64,000 nucleotides of DNA from Sorangiineae bacterium NIC37A_2 (GTDB lineage Bacteria > Myxococcota_A > Polyangia > Polyangiales > Polyangiaceae): assembly GCA_002085155.1 (NCBI GenBank), contig NASX01000002.1, forward strand, positions 123,612 to 187,611, in the 5' to 3' direction. Below the pieces are notes generated by a model. That model made no database searches and was not told the DNA's origin. It saw only the letters and a list, made by a program, of their open reading frames with translations. The translations under genes and the position numbers were made by a program. Below, piece by piece: positions 11,706 through 20,262 of the stretch; positions within the stretch are counted from its first letter, which is position 1, and each line of letters starts with the position of its first letter.

Positions 11706-12389
11706 ATGAGACGCCACATGAATCGCGCGGCTTCCTTATTATTGATCGCGCTTCTCGGAGGTCTCGGAGGCTGCCAGGGGGGCGGCCTCACGGTCGCCGA
11801 AACCAACGCAATCCTCACCTCCCGGGATGTTGGACGAGACTTCTCGAAGTACCGGTCCTACGCGCTCAGCGATCACGTCAAGGCCCTCTGCCTCGTCCCG
11901 AGCGAAGTGAAGGACGGAGGAGGAGGAGCAAGTGGTGATGATGGCGCGGCCGGAGCGGCTGGTGCACCCACGGCTCCTGACTTCAACAGCAGCAAATGCA
12001 CCAGGGCGAGCAGCGCGCTCGAAGAGGACATCTTCGAGGCAGTGGCCGAGGGCATGGAGGAAGCGGGTTACGAGCGCGTCGACTCCCCGAAGAAGGCCGA
12101 CCTGGCGCTCCTGGTTGCGCGGGTTGCGCGCGATCATTGGTACTTCTCGAGCAGCTACGGAATCTGTGATGAGTTCATCGACACGTGCGTCGAGCCTCAG
12201 CTCGGGTCGAAGTACTTGATTCCGACCGAGTCGCTGGCCCTGGTGCTGGTGGATCGGAAGAAGAAAAATGAGGTGATTTGGCTCGCGGCGATCCCGAAGG
12301 TGTTTTCCAGCGGCGTCCAGAGAGCCAGCGTTCAAAGAGCCATTGCTCAGGCCTTCGCTCAGTCACCCTACCTGGAGGTCGACCGATGA
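11706..12389 (+). CDS. DUF4136-like lipoprotein
   Basis: A 227-residue lipoprotein with signal peptide and lipobox LGGLGGC (lipidated Cys23). The folded part begins RDFSKYRSYAL, then after a Gly/Ala-rich 30-residue insert continues with EDIFEAVAEGMEEAGYERV, KADLALLVA and a VIWLAAIP strand. These are the landmarks of the DUF4136 family: an F-x-K-Y-x-(S/T)-Y-A start, a helix leading to GY, and an ADL strand. The function of that family is not known. Four Cys in the mature part may form disulfides. ATG at 11706 has AGGGAA upstream; ATG at 11718 is an alternative. Its stop overlaps the next start (ATGA). Confidence 0.75.
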   Translation: MRRHMNRAASLLLIALLGGLGGCQGGGLTVAETNAILTSRDVGRDFSKYRSYALSDHVKALCLVPSEVKDGGGGASGDDGAAGAAGAPTAPDFNSSKCTRASSALEEDIFEAVAEGMEEAGYERVDSPKKADLALLVARVARDHWYFSSSYGICDEFIDTCVEPQLGSKYLIPTESLALVLVDRKKKNEVIWLAAIPKVFSSGVQRASVQRAIAQAFAQSPYLEVDR

Positions 12390-13360
12390 GGCTTCCGACC
12401 ACTTCGCGTTTCCTCCCTCTTATTGCGCTCACCTCGCAGGTTGCGCTCGCTGAGGAGCCCGCTCCGAGTGTGGAGACTCCCGCTCCGGTTCAGCAAGCGG
12501 AGACTCCCGCATCGGCGTCGGATGATGCAGCCCAGGCCGAGGCGGCTCCTGCTCCGGCGCCTGCTGCTGAAGCTGCCCCGGCGTCTGCTCCTGCTCCGGC
12601 GCCTGCTGCTGAAGCTGCCCCGGTGGCGGCTCCCGCTCCGGCAGCTCCCGCTCCGGCGTCTGCTCCTCCGGCCGCCCCTCAGGCTTCGAGCCCGGCCCCG
12701 GAAACGCAGCCTGCCGCGGGAGCGGCCCCCGAAACAGAGCCCGTCGCCCGCGAGACCGAGATCAAGAAACCGAAGGCCCTCCAGTTTGCGCTCACCTGGG
12801 ACATCGTGTTCCCGATCCAAATGGCTCTGCCCGCCGGTGCCGGCACCATGTCCGGCGTCGGGTACCAAGGGTTCTCACTCGATGTCCGCTATTGGATCCG
12901 CGATGACATAGCGATCGGTGGTCTCGCTGCTTGGCACTCCGTCGATCACAAGACGACTGTGAGCTTCGAGGATGATCGCGGCGTGACCCAGACCGGTTCG
13001 GCCTACGTCGAAGCCAGCACGAACGAGGTCTTGGGACGTATTCATTATGCAATGGCCGATCGAGCGGCCGTGCGTGCCTATTCGCCGCCAGAAGGTCAGA
13101 AGGCTGATCTCGGCAAACAGATCATTCCGATGGTCGCGCTGGGCATCGGCACGGGCCGGCTGGTCCAGAGCATCGATACGGGCATTTCTCGCACCACGAC
13201 CGAACGTTGGACAGGGGTGATCGCGCCGGAAGTAGGCCTCGAAATTCCTACGCGAATGCTTCCGCTCATTGTCGCCGGGCGGATCCACTACTTCTTCGGC
13301 TCCGAGGAGGGGCCGGACCAGCTTTACGGGACGATCAGTCTCGGCGGTGCCTTCGAGTAG
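12386..13360 (+). CDS. Outer-membrane barrel with Ala/Pro-rich linker
   Basis: A 324-residue exported protein translationally coupled to the preceding lipoprotein by an ATGA overlap. The frame is open from 12278, but a normal signal peptide (cleavage after VALA, near residue 22) follows the ATG at 12386. Residues about 25-125 are an Ala/Pro/Glu low-complexity linker containing a 14-residue duplication, likely spanning peptidoglycan. The C-terminal 190 residues alternate amphipathic strands (LQFALTWDIVFPIQMALP, YFFGSEE) and end in GGAFE, consistent with a barrel. Coupling to the lipoprotein suggests the two work together in the outer membrane. Function unknown. Confidence 0.65.
   Translation: MRLPTTSRFLPLIALTSQVALAEEPAPSVETPAPVQQAETPASASDDAAQAEAAPAPAPAAEAAPASAPAPAPAAEAAPVAAPAPAAPAPASAPPAAPQASSPAPETQPAAGAAPETEPVARETEIKKPKALQFALTWDIVFPIQMALPAGAGTMSGVGYQGFSLDVRYWIRDDIAIGGLAAWHSVDHKTTVSFEDDRGVTQTGSAYVEASTNEVLGRIHYAMADRAAVRAYSPPEGQKADLGKQIIPMVALGIGTGRLVQSIDTGISRTTTERWTGVIAPEVGLEIPTRMLPLIVAGRIHYFFGSEEGPDQLYGTISLGGAFE
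12545..12623 (+). repeat. Perfect 37-bp direct repeat, 42-bp period
   Basis: Positions 12545-12581 and 12587-12623 are identical over 37 bp, with the period in frame (14 codons). They encode two copies of APAPAPAAEAAP in the linker of the barrel protein, which points to length change by slippage or recombination. Confidence 0.85.
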
Positions 13361-13393
13361 CTTTCTCTGTTAGAATTCGCGGTAGGAGGCTCA

Positions 13394-14458
13394 ATGGCAG
13401 ACGCGCCGCGGTCGGACAATAACGATTCAAGTCGAGATTCCGGCGACGAACGGTCGGAGATCACGCAGGCCGATACTCGCGTGCCGGATGATGTACTCGA
13501 GAGCGCTCCTCCCGAGAGCGCTCCTGCCGAGAGCGCGCCGACCAAGACCGAAGTCGAAGCTCGCCGAGTTCCGCGCCCCTCCGCGGCACCGGGGCGCTCC
13601 TCGCATGCGCCTGGTCCTCTTCTGACCCCGTCCAAGCCGCCACCTTACGCGTCGGCGCGGCCGGGCCCTTTGCCTCCACCCCCCGAGCGCCCGCCGAGTG
13701 CGAGCGCACCTCCGCCTCGCGCCGAACCTTCGCCGAGCGTGACCCCGCCCAAGGTCAGCTCGAAGTCGGAGTCGCACGCCGTTGCCGCTCCCGACCTGAA
13801 GGATGCGACGGAGCCGGAGCCGGAAGGTCCTCCCATCCAATCCGTCACCGCCGTGCCCGTGCGTGAGCTCGAGCTCATGAGGAGCGAGCTCGCCGCGCTC
13901 AAGGCCCAGACCCAGAAGCAAAGTAGTCTGCTCCGTGCCTCGATCCCGTACGTGGTGCTCGCTCTTGGCGCGACCAGCCTCGGATACTTGCTCGGGGACA
14001 CCACCGCCACCCGCCGTCGGAGTGAGGTGCGCAAAGCGGCCATGGAGCGGTACTTCGCGCTCGAGTCCAGAGGGATCGACGATCAGAAAGACGCCCTGGA
14101 CTTCATTCGGCGCGAGCTTGGCAAGGATGATGCCGAGCTTCGGGTTTGGGCGGACACGCAGGTCTCCGTTCTCGAGGAGCGGCTTGCAGCGCGCGGGGAG
14201 CGAGAGGACGCTCTCAAGTCTGAACTGGGAGAGCGCGCCGACGAACTCGCGCGGGCGGAGGAGCAGCTTCGAGCGCTCGAAGCCGAGAACAAGACGCTCG
14301 GCGAAAAAATCCTCGCCTACGAAGTTGTGCAGAAGAAGCTCGATCAGCTCAAAGCCGCGAACATCGTCCTGGTTCTGGCCAAGACGAACATCGAGCGGCT
14401 GAGCAGCCGTCTCTCGGAGATTGAGGAGACCCCCGAGGCGAAGAAGCTCTCGGACTGA
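13394..14458 (+). CDS. Single-pass membrane protein with Pro-rich and coiled-coil parts
   Basis: A 354-residue protein of unknown function. Residues 1-150 are disordered, rich in Pro, Ser, Ala and charged residues. Residues 184-201 (SIPYVVLALGATSLGYLL) form one transmembrane helix. Residues about 250-345 have heptad-like Glu/Leu/Arg repeats (REDALKSELGERADELARA) typical of a long coiled coil. There is no signal peptide, so topology is probably cytoplasmic tail, membrane, coiled coil. A strong AGGAGG ribosome binding site at 13384-13389 fixes the ATG. It follows the barrel gene by 33 bp, so the three genes from 11706 may be one operon. Confidence 0.75.
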   Translation: MADAPRSDNNDSSRDSGDERSEITQADTRVPDDVLESAPPESAPAESAPTKTEVEARRVPRPSAAPGRSSHAPGPLLTPSKPPPYASARPGPLPPPPERPPSASAPPPRAEPSPSVTPPKVSSKSESHAVAAPDLKDATEPEPEGPPIQSVTAVPVRELELMRSELAALKAQTQKQSSLLRASIPYVVLALGATSLGYLLGDTTATRRRSEVRKAAMERYFALESRGIDDQKDALDFIRRELGKDDAELRVWADTQVSVLEERLAARGEREDALKSELGERADELARAEEQLRALEAENKTLGEKILAYEVVQKKLDQLKAANIVLVLAKTNIERLSSRLSEIEETPEAKKLSD

Positions 14459-14612
14459 CGGAAAAAGACGCGACGTTTGACGGTCCTAGACGGCGCCCCG
14501 GAGCGCCTCCCGCAAACGGTGGGACCCAGCGCGCCGCGGGGCGACGCGCTCGCTATTGCAGATTTGCAGCGCGCTCGGTCACACTGTGCGCCTCAATCGG
14601 CCGGTGTTCACG

Positions 14613-16913
14613 TTAGGGCCAAGCGGTCGGGACGGCCTCGAAGGTCGCGGTCACGAGCGCGGAGCCATAACAGGTTCCGGTGAGCGACCAGCCAGCCGTG
14701 AAGTTGCTTCCAGAGGTCGAATAGCCAGCGAAGCCAGTGACCTGGTCTGGCTGAAAGGCCTCAGCGACTTCGGTCAGCCCGATGGGAGTGCCTGAGGCGC
14801 CCGGATCGTTGCCTTGAGCTGCCAGGCTGGCCACTGTGAAGCTTCCGGGCGAGCCTACCGTCACCGGGAAACTCACTTCTCGGGGCGTTCCGCCCATGCA
14901 ATCGTCCTCCGTGTTGTCGCCTTTCGTCGCGAAGGACGCCTGGTTCACATTTCGAAGTTCGAAGACCGTGACCACTGTTCCACCCCAAGTGCTTTTCACC
15001 GTGATGGTCTTGTTCCCAGCTGCGCCGATGTCCGCATCGGAGACGAACGCGATCTGCGATGCTCCGTTGGTGCCAGGGATAGACTCGGAGATGATCGGTG
15101 CGATCCCCTCGCCTTGATAGCGAATGGTCGGCGAGCCCATGGAGGCGACGGCGATCACGAGGGCGCGGTTCGCACCGGAGCCCACGTTGATAGTCACCTC
15201 TGCTTGTGCACTTGACATTGCTTTGCCGGTGACCTGTTGGACGATCGTGACGCCCGGCCGGTGCATGCATCCGCTCACCGGATCGCAGAACGGGTTCGTC
15301 CCGCCGCAGGTATCCCCGCACACCTCGCAGTTATTGATGGACTGGCCGAGCCTGACCTCGCAGCCGTTTGTGGCCTTCCCGTCGCAGTCCGCGTAGCCCG
15401 CGTCACAGGCCACGATGCGGCATTCACTGTCCTCGCAGATAGCGTCCTCGACCCTAAGGCTGGCTGTGGTTTCGAGGCCGACGCAGCTCACGCCACCGCT
15501 GCCCGCGCAGCCGCCGCAGTGCTCCTCGTTGGTGCGAACATCGACTTCGCAGTCGCGGAGATCGGCGTCGCAGTTCGCGAAGTTCCGGTCGCACTGCTTG
15601 ATCCCGCAGGATGCGACACCGTCGTTGACCTCACAACTGGGGGTCCCGTTTTGGACGACACAGGTGCCGCCACAGCGGCCACAATTCTCCGGGGTCGTCA
15701 GACTGTCATTGCAGAGGCCATCGCCATCACAGGCACCGAGTCCAGGGGCTTCAGAACAATCGGTCGTCTCACAGTCGCCGTCGACGCAGGCGGGGTAGAT
15801 CCCCATGGCGACGTCGCCTTCGCAGATGTAGGCGTCGTCTTCGTCGCCGCAGCCTCCGCAGTTCCCAGAGTCCTTCCAAATGTTGGTTTCGCAGCCGTTC
15901 TTGCCCGGATCCTTGTCACAGTCGCGGAAGCCGGGATCGCAGGTGATCCGGCAGGTGCCGCTGACGCAGCTCGCCTCGCCGTTCTTGTCTGAGCAGGCGA
16001 CGTCGCAGCTGCCGCAGGTGGCGATGCTGCGCTGGAGATTCGCCTCGCAGCCATTCGCCCATTGACCATCACAGTTAGCGTACCCGCTGACACAACCATC
16101 CGCGCCCGCGCTCGTATCGAATTTGCATTGTCCGGCGTCGCAGAGCGGGGTCACCGTATGGGGGGGATTGCAGACAGCGCCGCAGGCTCCGCAGTGCTCC
16201 GTGCTGGTATTGGTGTTCGTCTCGCAGCCGTTTTTCGCGAGCTCGTCGCAGTCAGAATAGCGCACCGGGCATGTAAGCCGGCAGCGTTTCTCGTTGACCC
16301 CATCGTCCGGATCGTCGTCGACGCAGCGGGCGGTTCCCGTCTCGGGATCGTCGGGCTGCAGGCAGTCACTGTGCGAGCGGCAGCGTTGACCCGTGTCGCA
16401 GGTCGCGCCGCAGATGCTGCCGCCGCAGTCGATGTCCGTCTCACCGCTGTTCTGCTTGTTGTCATTGCAACTCGATTCGACGCAGACTCGGCTCCGGCAC
16501 GCGTTCGTCTCACAATCTTCGTCGACCAGACATCGATCTCCGACGCTGCAGCGCGCCTCGCAGGTCTTGCCACCGCAGTCCTTGTCGGTCTCGTCCTGAT
16601 TCTGGGTGTCGTCGCTGCACGTGGGAGCCGCGCAGATCTCGTCGACACAACTATTGTTCTTACAGTCGCGGTTCTCGAGACAGCGCTGGCCGATCTCGCA
16701 GGGGTCACAGTCGGGGCCCCCGCAATCCCTCGCCGTCTCTCCCCGGTCCGTGACCCCGTTCGTGCAGTGGTCGACGGGGCGGCCGCCGCCGAGTCCGCCC
16801 GAACCACCTCCATCGTCCAGTTTGAACGATGGCGTCAGGCAGGAGGCAGCAAAAAGCGACACCACGCTCAGGGTCGCGAGCGCCCGGAGGAATCGAAGCT
16901 GCGCGTGACTCAT
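14613..16913 (-). CDS. Large Cys-rich repeat lipoprotein
   Basis: A 766-residue lipoprotein. The ATG at 16913 (rather than 16943) gives a short n-region, a hydrophobic core and lipobox FAASC (Cys25). After a Gly-rich spacer come three copies of a repeat of the form NG..D..ETD.DCGG..C...C..G..C....DC....C, then about six copies of a second Cys repeat (CD.. .NGCE.N....CG.CG..C). The C-terminal 190 residues have no Cys and look like a beta-sandwich. Both Cys repeat types occur in myxobacterial surface proteins, where they resemble disulfide-stabilised stalks. Function unknown; it diverges from the OmpA/TSP3 gene. Confidence 0.8.
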   Translation of the reverse strand: MSHAQLRFLRALATLSVVSLFAASCLTPSFKLDDGGGSGGLGGGRPVDHCTNGVTDRGETARDCGGPDCDPCEIGQRCLENRDCKNNSCVDEICAAPTCSDDTQNQDETDKDCGGKTCEARCSVGDRCLVDEDCETNACRSRVCVESSCNDNKQNSGETDIDCGGSICGATCDTGQRCRSHSDCLQPDDPETGTARCVDDDPDDGVNEKRCRLTCPVRYSDCDELAKNGCETNTNTSTEHCGACGAVCNPPHTVTPLCDAGQCKFDTSAGADGCVSGYANCDGQWANGCEANLQRSIATCGSCDVACSDKNGEASCVSGTCRITCDPGFRDCDKDPGKNGCETNIWKDSGNCGGCGDEDDAYICEGDVAMGIYPACVDGDCETTDCSEAPGLGACDGDGLCNDSLTTPENCGRCGGTCVVQNGTPSCEVNDGVASCGIKQCDRNFANCDADLRDCEVDVRTNEEHCGGCAGSGGVSCVGLETTASLRVEDAICEDSECRIVACDAGYADCDGKATNGCEVRLGQSINNCEVCGDTCGGTNPFCDPVSGCMHRPGVTIVQQVTGKAMSSAQAEVTINVGSGANRALVIAVASMGSPTIRYQGEGIAPIISESIPGTNGASQIAFVSDADIGAAGNKTITVKSTWGGTVVTVFELRNVNQASFATKGDNTEDDCMGGTPREVSFPVTVGSPGSFTVASLAAQGNDPGASGTPIGLTEVAEAFQPDQVTGFAGYSTSGSNFTAGWSLTGTCYGSALVTATFEAVPTAWP

Positions 16914-17131
16914 GACAGGACGCCCGGTGCCACTTTGGACCATGGCACAAACGTAGCACGCCGCAGATGCCCGGAAGAACGTCCGGTGAACTCGCTCACA
17001 ACCGCGGGCAGAGCGTGAGCCCCCGAGCCGGGGAGCCTACCTCCGCAGACCCAATCCAAGTGAAGTAACCACAGAGCTCTGAGCTCCGTCATTTTCTGTG
17101 CGATAAAGCGCGCTTCGTGTAGCCTCATGCT

Positions 17132-18895
17132 GTGACACGTTCTGGTTCGATGTGCGTCAGACACCGCGGTCTCTTGGGTGGGTGGAAGTCTCTCTTTGCG
17201 TTCGGCTGTTTCGCCGCGCTGTTCGGTCATCCGAAGCCCGCTGCAGCACAGTATTTTACGCTCGATCGAGCCATTACTTCAGGGACACCCGACGACGGCT
17301 TCATGGTGTTTCGACCATACGTGTCGAAAGAAGACCGCTTCTATATGAACGGGGCCCTTGGATTCTCCTTGAATCCGCTGCGATCCGAATCCGTAACAGC
17401 CGAACCCTCTGTCCGAAGGGGTATGGAAACCCCGATCCGCGGTCAGTTTCCCCTCTACCTGCAAGGCGGCGTGCAGTTTCTTGGGCGTTATTCGCTCAAT
17501 GTCGCGCTCCCGTTTTACCCTTTGCAGATTCCGGGGCGGGACCCGAACTCCTCGGGCGTGGGACGCGGCGGCATTGGGGACGCCTATGCGGGAGTCGGTG
17601 ACCTGAGGCTCGACGCCCGTATGAAAATCTGGGAGTCCGAGAAGCAGCGCGGCCGGATTGGCGCGGCAGCTCTCGTCACGATTCCTTGGGGTACGGAGTC
17701 GACCTTCGGAGGCGACACGGGGGCCTCGGCGCTTCTACTCGCCAATGCCGAGCACGATTTCGGCCCGTTTTTGCTCTCCGGTCATGCCGGCGTCCACTTC
17801 AAGGCTCCCATGGGCATTGGCGGGACCAACGGGAACCTGTTGATCGGCCACGAGCTCCGCTACGCGATCGGCGCCTATCTCCCGATGAAGGGCGATCGAC
17901 TGCGCCTCGGCCTCGAGATCTGGGGCAGCACCAGCATCGAAAATCGGAGTAACCAAAGCCCGTTCTTCGGAGAGCGGAATACGACGGTGGAGTGGCTTGC
18001 CCAGGGGCGTTATCTGCTCGACCGAAAGAAGAGGTTTTTCCTGAACTTTGGCGGCGGTACGCGCCTGTCGGCCGGGTACGGTTCCTCGGACATTCGCCTG
18101 CTCGGAAGCATCGGTACCTATTTCCTCTTCTCGGACTTCGAGGAGAAGGCGCCGGCGGCGCCGGTCAAGGTCATCGAATCGAAGCCCGAGTACTACGATC
18201 CCGACACGGACGGTGACGGCTACCCGGACACCATCGACCAATGCCCGAATGAGAAGGAGGACGGCAAAGCTCCGCGGCCGAGCGACGGCTGCCCCGCGCC
18301 TTCCGATCGCGACGGCGACGGGATCTTTGATGTGGACGATAAGTGCCCTGACGCGGCGGAAGACTTCGACGGGTACGGAGACCAGGATGGGTGCCCCGAG
18401 GTGGACTTCGACGGGGACTCGGTCCCCGACGACGAGGACGATTGTCCCGATGAGCCTGGCAAGCCGAGCGCGAAGGAAGGTCAGAATGGTTGCCCGACCC
18501 TGACGAAGCTCTCTGACGACGGCACTGTTCAGATTCTCACTCCCATCGAGTTCGATCGCGGAAAAACCACGATCAAGGCGACGAGCTTGCCGATCCTCGA
18601 TGAGGTCATCGCCCTCCTGAAGGTGCGCACTGAGTTCCGCGTCGGCATTTACGGGCATACCGACAATCTCGGCTCTCGGGAGAACAACATCCGTCTCAGC
18701 CAAGAGCGCGCCGAGGAAGTGCGTCGCTATATGGTCGACAAGGGCATCGAGGAGGATCGTCTTGAATCCGACGGCTTTGGCCCTGACAAGCCGATCGACT
18801 CGAACGACACCTTCAACGGTCGCGCCCGGAATCGCCGCGTCGAGTTCGTGATCTTGAACCAGCAGGCGAATCTCAAAGAGCAGTTCACGGAGTGA
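17132..18895 (+). CDS. OmpA-family protein with TSP type 3 repeats
   Basis: A 587-residue outer-membrane protein. A signal peptide (cleavage after AAA, near residue 39) precedes a barrel domain (about 40-350). Next come Asp-rich calcium-binding thrombospondin type 3 repeats (DPDTDGDGYPDTIDQCP, DRDGDGIFDVDDKCPD and others, about 355-460). The OmpA C-terminal domain (about 475-580) has GHTDNLGS and NGRARNRRVEFVI, the residues that bind diaminopimelate of peptidoglycan. It should anchor the outer membrane to the cell wall through a rigid Ca-dependent spacer. The GTG at 17132 was taken; an in-frame ATG at 17150 is possible. Confidence 0.92.
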   Translation: MTRSGSMCVRHRGLLGGWKSLFAFGCFAALFGHPKPAAAQYFTLDRAITSGTPDDGFMVFRPYVSKEDRFYMNGALGFSLNPLRSESVTAEPSVRRGMETPIRGQFPLYLQGGVQFLGRYSLNVALPFYPLQIPGRDPNSSGVGRGGIGDAYAGVGDLRLDARMKIWESEKQRGRIGAAALVTIPWGTESTFGGDTGASALLLANAEHDFGPFLLSGHAGVHFKAPMGIGGTNGNLLIGHELRYAIGAYLPMKGDRLRLGLEIWGSTSIENRSNQSPFFGERNTTVEWLAQGRYLLDRKKRFFLNFGGGTRLSAGYGSSDIRLLGSIGTYFLFSDFEEKAPAAPVKVIESKPEYYDPDTDGDGYPDTIDQCPNEKEDGKAPRPSDGCPAPSDRDGDGIFDVDDKCPDAAEDFDGYGDQDGCPEVDFDGDSVPDDEDDCPDEPGKPSAKEGQNGCPTLTKLSDDGTVQILTPIEFDRGKTTIKATSLPILDEVIALLKVRTEFRVGIYGHTDNLGSRENNIRLSQERAEEVRRYMVDKGIEEDRLESDGFGPDKPIDSNDTFNGRARNRRVEFVILNQQANLKEQFTE

Positions 18896-18901
18896 GAAAG
18901 C

Positions 18902-18945
18902 CCGGATCGTCCGCTCCTCCAACGAGGAGAGAGCGGACGATCCGG
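18902..18945 (+). terminator. Strong hairpin between convergent genes
   Basis: CCGGATCGTCCGCTC (18902-18916) pairs perfectly over 15 bp with 18931-18945, across a 14-nt loop. It sits 6 bp after the ompA-like stop and 20 bp before the CAP lipoprotein stop, so it can serve both strands. No T tract. Confidence 0.65.
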
Positions 18946-18964
18946 CAGGGACTTCGAGATGCGC

Positions 18965-20254
18965 CTAGCGCGAATCGATGAAGAGCTGTGTCAAAAACAG
19001 CGAGCCGTCTTCGCGCCGAGCAATTGCTACGCCGACTTCGTCCCAGCGTGTGAGCAGCAAGTTCTCGCGGTGGGAAGGGCTGGCCCAGAGCGCTCGATGG
19101 AGTCGTAAGGGTGACGGCGCGAGGGCGACGTTCTCTCCGACGGCTTTGGGGGTGAGGGACGCGGCGCGCACCCGATCCTCGGGAGTACCGTCTCCGCTCG
19201 TGTGGCTGATGCGCCCTTCCGCGAGCATGCGCTCCGAGTGGGCCCGAGCGATGCGATCGAGGGTTTTGTTGCGGCGCAGAGGGCTCTGGCCGAGCGCGCT
19301 GCGCGCCCCATTGAGGAGGGCAAAGATGGCTTCTTCAGGGTCCTGGTCGGGATCGTACTGGTCTTCGCCGGGGACCTTTGCCTCCTTCGGTTCGCTCGGC
19401 GGGTCTTGTCCGACGGCGATGAGCGCGAAGGCGACCGGCCTCGGATCGCCGGAGGCTCGAGCCATGACCTGAACTGTCCAGAGACCTCGGGACAAGAGCG
19501 GGAGCTTGCCGGTGCCGATTGAGTCGCGGATGGTGAGCTTGATGTGACGAGCGCGCCCTTCCGGGGAGAGCAATACGAGCTCGGCGCTGTCGACGTCGCC
19601 CAGGAAGCGGAGCTGAACTTCCGGCCTGTCGTCTTCCTCGATACGGGTCAAAATGGGCGCGACGTGCGCGAGCAAGTCGGCTCGAAGCACGACGACACGC
19701 TCAAGTCCGTCCGTCGTCTCGGCGCGCCCAGCGCCGCACCAATATTCGCCGCGGGGCTTTTTCCCTCGGGCCCAGGCGCGAAATGGCTCCGTGAGCTCCT
19801 TGAGATCCATGTTGGGGCTCATCTCGGCGACCCAGACCTCCGGTGTGGTGGCAGCGACCCCCCGCTTTCGCAAGAGGAAGACGAGTAGGTCGAGATCAGG
19901 CGAGCTCGGCTCGGCGAAGCCGTGGCGCGCGAATTCGCTGGCCACTTCGTGGAGTCCCATGTCTCCACGGCCGCACTCGTCTGCGAGTTCGCCGAGCTCG
20001 TGCTCGGGAACAGAGCCGGGTTCGGGAGAAGAGGTCCACTTTGCCCAGGTGAATCCGTCCAAGACAAAGCGAGGGGATTCTTCCGCCGTCGTGGGAGCTT
20101 GGGGTTTCGTCTGGGCGTCGGGACGTACCGACGGCGAGCGAGCGCACGCGAGCAAGAGGGCGCTCAAGAAGGCGAGAAAGAGGAGACCAGGTGCGCGGCG
20201 CAATCGCGCCGGACCGCCCTTCGGGGGCGGGGCCTGGGTGTGGTCGTCAGACAT
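18965..20254 (-). CDS. CAP/SCP-domain lipoprotein
   Basis: A 429-residue lipoprotein with lipobox ALLLAC (Cys37). Residues about 40-310 are an uncharacterised region with several strands and a short acidic segment. Residues about 310-429 form a CAP (SCP/PR-1, YkwD-like) domain: it starts with a helix LLNGARSALG, then RIARAHSERM, the ISHTSGDGTP loop, VGENVA, and SPSHRENLL before the last strand. The Ser-His-Arg-Glu-Asn motif and the conserved His/Glu pair are present. Bacterial CAP proteins act outside the cell, often with unknown targets. The ATG at 20254 has no ribosome binding site; a TTG at 20203 is an alternative start. Confidence 0.8.
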   Translation of the reverse strand: MSDDHTQAPPPKGGPARLRRAPGLLFLAFLSALLLACARSPSVRPDAQTKPQAPTTAEESPRFVLDGFTWAKWTSSPEPGSVPEHELGELADECGRGDMGLHEVASEFARHGFAEPSSPDLDLLVFLLRKRGVAATTPEVWVAEMSPNMDLKELTEPFRAWARGKKPRGEYWCGAGRAETTDGLERVVVLRADLLAHVAPILTRIEEDDRPEVQLRFLGDVDSAELVLLSPEGRARHIKLTIRDSIGTGKLPLLSRGLWTVQVMARASGDPRPVAFALIAVGQDPPSEPKEAKVPGEDQYDPDQDPEEAIFALLNGARSALGQSPLRRNKTLDRIARAHSERMLAEGRISHTSGDGTPEDRVRAASLTPKAVGENVALAPSPLRLHRALWASPSHRENLLLTRWDEVGVAIARREDGSLFLTQLFIDSR

Positions 20255-20262
20255 GCTATGCC

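Noticed and set aside
17735..18922. Minus-strand open frame of 395 codons
   Set aside because: Antisense shadow of the OmpA/TSP3 gene; low-complexity Val/Arg/Asp product and it would cross the strong terminator.
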